From Limnohabitans sp. Rim47 (GTDB lineage Bacteria > Pseudomonadota > Gammaproteobacteria > Burkholderiales > Burkholderiaceae_C), in NCBI RefSeq assembly GCF_001517545.1, contig NZ_FBYA01000002.1, positions 154,959-218,958 of the forward strand: 64,000 nt of DNA, written 5' to 3'. The position numbers and the translations under genes are program-made. This document shows positions 60,401-64,000 of the stretch, piece after piece. The notes below the pieces were generated by a model. That model did no database searches. It was not told where the DNA came from and saw nothing but the letters and a program-made list of their open reading frames with translations. Numbering within the stretch: position 1 is the stretch's first letter; every line of letters begins with the position of its first letter.

Positions 60401-60482
60401 AAGATGCTGACAAAAAATTAATTATCGATTTTAGAGTCATAAGGCGTCACTTGTTATGGGCCTCAGCCAAATTTATTTCTGA

Positions 60483-61034
60483 TCAGGTGTTGACCTCGAC
60501 CTGGTGGTGCTCAAGTTGGACGACCGTGGGTCGGCCCAAAATTTCCAACAGGACAGCGACGCGTTTGCTGGAGACGCTTTGAATCAGGCCTTCGACGCCG
60601 CCAAGGGCGGTGTGTTTGAGGCGCACACTTTGGCCGGCTTTGAGGTTGTTGAGCTCTTGCAGGGTGGCATGCTGACGGTCTTGTTCGAGTTGGCGGATGC
60701 GTTGCACAAGGTCATCGTGAAGCATGGCGGGCTCAAAGCCAAAACGCACGATGGTGGCGATGCCTTTGGTACTGCGCACGGCCGAGATGCTTTGCTCGGG
60801 CTTGCTGGGCCTGAAGAGGATGTAGCGCGGAAACATGGGTTCAAACAGCGCGACCGGCCCCTGTTCTGTTTTTTTGAACTTTTTGTAGAGTGGCAAATAG
60901 GCTTCGAAGGCTTGCTGTTCAAGGTTGACTTGGGCGATTTGCTCTTGGCGGGGTTTGGTGTAGGCGAGGTACCAACGATCGGGTGGGGGGGCGTCGCCAA
61001 ACAGAGTGTCTGGGGTGAGCGGGTTCTGGGTCAT
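60483..61034 (-). CDS. NusG-family antitermination factor, RfaH-like paralogue
   Basis: This 183-residue protein has an N-terminal NGN domain with WYLAYTKPRQEQIAQVNLEQ near residue 22, EAYLPLYKKFKK, and LFEPMFPRYILFRPSKPEQS, then a linker and a C-terminal KOW-like domain (LKAGQSVRLKHTALGGVEGL). Sequence and context fit specialised NusG paralogues (RfaH, UpxY, TaA, LoaP types) that suppress termination in long polysaccharide operons. It heads the minus-strand cluster uppS, SLBB, Wzz, WecA-like. An inverted repeat lies upstream. Housekeeping NusG is unlikely because secE, rplK and rplA are absent. Confidence 0.86.
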   Translation of the reverse strand: MTQNPLTPDTLFGDAPPPDRWYLAYTKPRQEQIAQVNLEQQAFEAYLPLYKKFKKTEQGPVALFEPMFPRYILFRPSKPEQSISAVRSTKGIATIVRFGFEPAMLHDDLVQRIRQLEQDRQHATLQELNNLKAGQSVRLKHTALGGVEGLIQSVSSKRVAVLLEILGRPTVVQLEHHQVEVNT

Positions 61035-61056
61035 TGGTGTTTTCTGACTTTCTATG

Positions 61057-61079
61057 ATTCAAATTTTAAGTATTTGAAT
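61057..61079. promoter_or_regulatory. inverted repeat upstream of the RfaH-like gene
   Basis: ATTCAAAT (61057-61064) and ATTTGAAT (61072-61079) form a perfect 8-bp inverted repeat with a 7-base spacer, starting 23 bases before the ATG. The stretch is AT-rich and may combine promoter and operator, because a terminator isolates it from the H-NS-like gene. Confidence 0.4.
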
Positions 61080-61107
61080 ACTCTACCTCGAATGAATGCG
61101 ATAAAAA

Positions 61108-61135
61108 ACAAAGCCCCGCATGTGCGGGGCTTTGT
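61108..61135 (-). terminator. strong intrinsic terminator of the H-NS-like gene
   Basis: ACAAAGCCCCGCA and TGCGGGGCTTTGT form a perfect 13-bp stem with a two-base TG spacer. On the minus strand the stem is followed by TTTTTTAT. It separates the H-NS-like transcript from the RfaH-like gene. Confidence 0.9.
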
Positions 61136-61231
61136 TGCATGAACCAGCGATAAAAAGGTTGCGCTCTTCAATAAGCTGTTTCGCTTGATGGGCTGGCAAG
61201 CCCGCAAAGGGCTGGCTGCCTGCCTTGCGTG

Positions 61232-61531
61232 TCAGGAAATGACAAATGGAGTACGGTCTTTGCCGTCAATCCATTTTGGGGCTTTGCCACGGCCTGTCCA
61301 AGTTTGGCCGGTAGCGGGGTCGCGGTATTTTGCGGCGACTTTGCTGACCGCTTTAGGTGCACCCGATTTAGTGGCACGGCCAGGAAAGACGTCTTGAACG
61401 GTCAGACCGAATTCAGCCACCAGTTCGCGCACCTTGGCAACGGCGCTGGAGATTTCGCTTTGGCGAGCTTGGGCAATGGCTTGCTCCAAGGCTTCACGTT
61501 GAGCCAGTAATTCTTTGTAGCTTGCGGTCAT
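61232..61531 (-). CDS. H-NS-family nucleoid-associated protein
   Basis: This 99-residue protein has an N-terminal helical oligomerisation region (YKELLAQREALEQAIAQARQ) and the C-terminal H-NS DNA-binding motif KYRDPATGQTWTGRGKAPKW. Such proteins silence AT-rich DNA. Its own 5' region (61532-61700) is AT-rich, with an ATCTCT/AGAGAT inverted repeat at about 61612-61633, so autoregulation is possible. It lies near the AT-rich leader of the polysaccharide export gene, a plausible target. It is monocistronic, ended by the terminator at 61108-61135. Confidence 0.93.
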   Translation of the reverse strand: MTASYKELLAQREALEQAIAQARQSEISSAVAKVRELVAEFGLTVQDVFPGRATKSGAPKAVSKVAAKYRDPATGQTWTGRGKAPKWIDGKDRTPFVIS

Positions 61532-61752
61532 GTTAAGTCCTGATTAAAAAGTAAGAGCCGTTAATATACACCAAAGATTGTCTTGGTAATATTGAATTTA
61601 GATATACACACATCTCTGTAATTTCATAGAGATAGCTGCCTGAATTTTTAATGTCATGATCGCTTTACGTTGTTGGTTAATTTCATTTTTGATCAGTGAC
61701 ATGCGCAGTAAATTATTTTTTCCGTTGTATTACGCGCTGTGCTTGGAGGGGA

Positions 61753-61942
61753 TAGATACCCGGTCAAGCCGGGCATGACGAACGAAGTGCCGGATATGGC
61801 GAGCGAAGTGCCGGATATGGCGAGCGAAGTGCCGGATATGGCGAGCGAAGTGCCGGATATGGCGAGCGAAGTGCCGGATATGGCGAGCGAAGTGCCGGTT
61901 TGACGCCTCACTTTTGTCACCCCCGACTGGATCGGGGGTCCA
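61753..61942. repeat. REP-like palindrome, 21-bp tandem array and second palindrome
   Basis: The palindrome TAGATACCCGGTCAAGCCGG followed by GCATGAC (61753-61779) is followed by five full 21-base units (GAGCGAAGTGCCGGATATGG plus C) and one partial unit to 61905. A second palindrome of the GTCACCCCCGAC..GATCGGGGGTCC type lies at 61916-61942. Each unit contains a mutated copy (GCCGGATATGGC) of the palindrome's right half (GCCGGGCATGAC). The remainder of the 61532-62003 gap shows only AT-rich sequence near the H-NS-like gene. Confidence 0.88.
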
Positions 61943-62003
61943 CTTCTTTTTATTCGTCACCCTAGCCCTGGTCGACGACCTAGAGTATTCATTTGGTTAT
62001 TAA

Positions 62004-62288
62004 TTACAAAATGGATTCATAAAGATCGACCCAATTGGCATTTTCTTTTTCGATCAGGGCAATCTTCCATTCGCGCTTCCAGTGTTTCAAGCGTTTTTCG
62101 TAGGCAATCGCTTCTTGAACGCTGTCGGTTTGATCAAACCAAACCAGATCAGTCACGCCATAACGTTCAGTGAATCCATCGACAATATGTTGCTTGTGTT
62201 CATGAGTTCGTCGAATCAAATCATTCGTGACACCCACGTACAAAGTGCCATTTTTTTGACTTGCAAGAATGTAGACAAAATAAGCCAT
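62004..62288 (-). CDS. GIY-YIG nuclease family protein
   Basis: This 94-residue single-domain protein has the GIY-YIG nuclease motifs: FVYILASQKNGTLYVGVTND near residue 3, in which the second Tyr-x-Gly is YVG, LIRRTHEHKQHIVDGFTERY, and the catalytic Glu region EAIAYEKRLKHWKREWKIAL near 60. It belongs to the UPF0213-like stand-alone group often present in several copies and of unknown role. It is flanked on both sides by palindromic repeats and 21-bp arrays, so it may move or be duplicated together with them. Confidence 0.9.
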   Translation of the reverse strand: MAYFVYILASQKNGTLYVGVTNDLIRRTHEHKQHIVDGFTERYGVTDLVWFDQTDSVQEAIAYEKRLKHWKREWKIALIEKENANWVDLYESIL

Positions 62289-62327
62289 GGCTCAGCGTAT
62301 TTTAAATTTGAACGATACACAAGAGAT

Positions 62328-62463
62328 GGATACCCGGTCAAGCCGGGTATGACAAATTAACGATTGGGTATGACAAATTAACGATTGGGTAGGACAAATA
62401 AACGATTGGGTAGGACAAATAAACGATTGGGCATGACAAATAAACGATTGGGCATGACAAATT
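62328..62463. repeat. REP-like palindrome with 21-bp tandem array
   Basis: The palindrome GGATACCCGGTCAAGCCGGG followed by TATGAC (62328-62353) leads into five 21-base units (GGGTATGACAAATTAACGAT plus T) and a partial sixth ending at 62463. Later units drift to GGGTAGGAC and GGGCATGAC. The array extends from the TATGAC end of the palindrome. Confidence 0.88.
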
Positions 62464-62489
62464 AAGCGCAGAGATGATGCCCCGATTTT

Positions 62490-62663
62490 GTCACCCCCGA
62501 CCTGATCGGGGGTCTATGCCTTCGGCTGTTATGGATACCCGGTCAAGCCGGGTATGACAAATTCCGTTCTAGGTATGACAAATTCCGTTCTAGGTATGAA
62601 AAATTACGTTCCGGGTATGACAAATTAACAACCGGGTATGACAAATCAAGAGCAAGGGATGAC
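62490..62663. repeat. composite palindrome pair followed by a 21-bp array
   Basis: GTCACCCCCGACCTGATCGG then GGGTCTATG (about 62490-62518) is joined by CCTTCGGCTGTT to ATGGATACCCGGTCAAGCCG then GGTATGAC (62531-62558). Five units of 21 bases (GGGTATGACAAATTCCGTTC plus T, diverging rightward) run to 62663. The spacer half of the unit differs from that of the array at 62328, but the period is the same. I see no gene in the rest of 62289-62707. Confidence 0.88.
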
Positions 62664-62707
62664 TTATCAAAAGGTGCCAACCTCTGGCAGGACGGGTCAG
62701 CGGCAAC

Positions 62708-64000
62708 TTATGAAACGAGGAACGCCGGCTTTTGTAAGGCGGCTATTTTGTCGATGCGGCGGCCGTCGAGGGTGACGACTTCAAAGCGCCAGTCGGCCAA
62801 CTCGATGACCTGTCCTTGGCTGGGCAGTTGGCCCGTTGCGTACATGAGCAGGCCGGCAAGGGTGTTGTAGCGGTTTTTGTCTTCAGCCGGCAGTTCTTTG
62901 ATGTCCAAGCGGGCTTTGAGTTCGTTGACGGGCATGATGCCGTCGAGCAGCCAGCTGCCGTCTTCGTTTTGGGTGGCCCAGGCGTCGGTTTGGATGTCAG
63001 GCTTGAGCTCTCCTGTGATGGCTTCGAGCAAGTCAAGCGGAGTAAGCAGGCCTTGCACTTCGCCGTATTCGTCGACCACAAAGAGCATTCGGCTCGATTG
63101 GTCGCGCATTTGTTCGAGCAGCTCCATTCCGGTTAGGGTTTCGGGCACAAAGTGGGCGGTTTGAGCATGGTTTTCGAGCGTGCGTTCGTCCCCATGCGGC
63201 AGCGCCAGCAGGTGTGAGAGGCTGATGACGCCAATGATGTGGCCCAAGCCGTCGCGGCAAACTGGATACCAGGAGTGGTTGCCTTCGCCCCTCATTTGGT
63301 TGATGCGGTCCATGGCTTGTTGCGGTGTGAGGCTGGCTTCGAGCCACTGGATGTCGCTGCGCGGCGTCATCATGGAGGTGAGCGCACGGTCATCGAGGTG
63401 AAACACGTTGCGCACCATTTGGTGTTCGTGTTCTTCGATGAGTCCGGCATCCACGCCTTCGACCAGGCTGGCCGTGATTTCTTCTTCGGTCACGGCGCGG
63501 CTGCCTTTGCTGTCGATGCGCATGAGCTTGAGCATGCCCTGCGTGGACAGCGAGAGCAATTTGACAAAGGGGCCAGCGGCTTTGGCCAGCCAAGCCATGG
63601 GCCGCGCCACCAAGCGGGCCACGGCCTCGGGGTAAAGCTGGCCAATGCGCTTGGGCACCAGTTCGCCAAAGATGATGGTGGTGAAGGTGATGAGGGTCAC
63701 GACAATGGCGGTGGCCGTGATGGCAGCGACCGGTTCAGTCAGGCCCCACTGCACGAGGTTGAGGGCAAGGCCGGAACTGAACGCGGCCTCGCCCACGATG
63801 CCGTTGAGCACGCCGATAGAGGTGATGCCCACCTGCACCGTGGACAAAAACTGGGTGGGTTCTTCGAGCAGTTTGAGGGCGGCGTGGGCGCCTTTGTCAC
63901 CCGCCTCCTCCATGGCAGCCAGGCGTGCCTTGCGGCTGGAGGCCAACGCCAGCTCTGACATGGCAAACACCCCGTTGAGCAGGGTGAGGAAAGCGATCAA
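62708..64000 (-). CDS. CNNM/CorC (HlyC-TlyC) family membrane protein, truncated by the window edge
   Basis: At least 430 residues of a CNNM-type transporter are present; the N-terminus lies beyond base 64000. A DUF21 membrane domain contains FAMSELALASSRKARLA, STVQVGITSIGVLNGIVGEA near residue 55 and FGELVPKRIGQLYPE near 112. Two CBS domains follow, with MTPRSDIQWLEASLTPQQAM near 212 and FVVDEYGEVQGLLTPLDLLE near 310, then a CorC_HlyC domain ending in FEVVTLDGRRIDKIAAL. Members are implicated in Mg2+ or Co2+ efflux. It is followed by palindromic repeat arrays. Confidence 0.92.
   Translation of the reverse strand: MIAFLTLLNGVFAMSELALASSRKARLAAMEEAGDKGAHAALKLLEEPTQFLSTVQVGITSIGVLNGIVGEAAFSSGLALNLVQWGLTEPVAAITATAIVVTLITFTTIIFGELVPKRIGQLYPEAVARLVARPMAWLAKAAGPFVKLLSLSTQGMLKLMRIDSKGSRAVTEEEITASLVEGVDAGLIEEHEHQMVRNVFHLDDRALTSMMTPRSDIQWLEASLTPQQAMDRINQMRGEGNHSWYPVCRDGLGHIIGVISLSHLLALPHGDERTLENHAQTAHFVPETLTGMELLEQMRDQSSRMLFVVDEYGEVQGLLTPLDLLEAITGELKPDIQTDAWATQNEDGSWLLDGIMPVNELKARLDIKELPAEDKNRYNTLAGLLMYATGQLPSQGQVIELADWRFEVVTLDGRRIDKIAALQKPAFLVS

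Noticed and set aside
61693..61960. Repetitive minus-strand frames of about 75 codons
   Set aside because: They arise because 21 bp is seven codons, so an array without stop codons stays open in several frames.
21044..62663. The tandem arrays as CRISPR loci
   Set aside because: Units are contiguous and nearly identical, without unique spacers of constant length, and no cas genes are present.

Overview
The window looks like chromosome from a GC-rich betaproteobacterium of the order Burkholderiales, probably family Comamonadaceae. This is inferred from the two Bug/TctC-type binding proteins, the gene repertoire, the codon use and the protein resemblances; no 16S gene is present. I saw no rRNA, tRNA, CRISPR array or complete insertion sequence.

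Bases 31-13672 form a divergent catabolic locus for hexuronates and aldarates. An eight-gene minus-strand operon carries a lactonase, a TRAP transporter (dctP, dctQ, dctM), a glucarate dehydratase-like enzyme, galactarate dehydratase (garD), an orphan Bug binding protein and an L-talarate/galactarate dehydratase. Facing it are a FadR-type regulator, gudD, garR, garL and uronate dehydrogenase (udh). Together they would take glucuronate or galacturonate to aldarolactone, aldarate, 5-keto-4-deoxyglucarate, pyruvate plus tartronate semialdehyde, and glycerate. A TTGTACGA motif in both regulatory gaps is a candidate operator. Bases 13811-19526 hold an FMN 2-hydroxyacid dehydrogenase, a META lipoprotein, a DinB polymerase, a BrnT/BrnA toxin-antitoxin pair, a crotonase, a VapC remnant and a histone-deacetylase-like amidohydrolase.

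Bases 19601-29739 look like a defence or accessory island: two Fic-domain genes, each with a perfect inverted repeat just before its start; an MmeI-like restriction-modification enzyme carrying an in-frame palindromic repeat; a strongly AT-rich ATPase with a TOPRIM-like C-terminus (OLD-like); and an SF1 helicase whose 3' end is duplicated on the far side of the second fic gene. Bases 29916-40085 carry an ABC exporter-like cassette with an AttH/CrtC-like protein, an SDR, queF, yaaA, truC, an old-yellow-enzyme homologue and a second Bug protein. Bases 40160-48748 carry a rubrerythrin/Fe-S/DUF3501 group, a valS with unusual insertions, galU, a TusA-like gene, a NUDIX gene and cysM.

Bases 49044-61034 are a surface-polysaccharide region: rfbA, rfbC, a beta-barrel-like protein, a membrane protein, a flavoprotein reductase, a WecA-like transferase, a Wzz-like protein, an SLBB export protein, a uppS copy and a NusG/RfaH paralogue. 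An ops-like hairpin lies in the leader of the SLBB gene. An H-NS-like gene, a GIY-YIG gene and a truncated CNNM/CorC gene finish the window.

The most striking pattern is a family of short palindromic (REP-like) elements ending in GTCAY. At least five seed tandem arrays, always from the same end, and four of the six arrays have a period of exactly 21 bp. One copy sits in frame inside the MmeI-like gene, and an unrelated 84-bp inverted-repeat element sits twice in frame inside valS.
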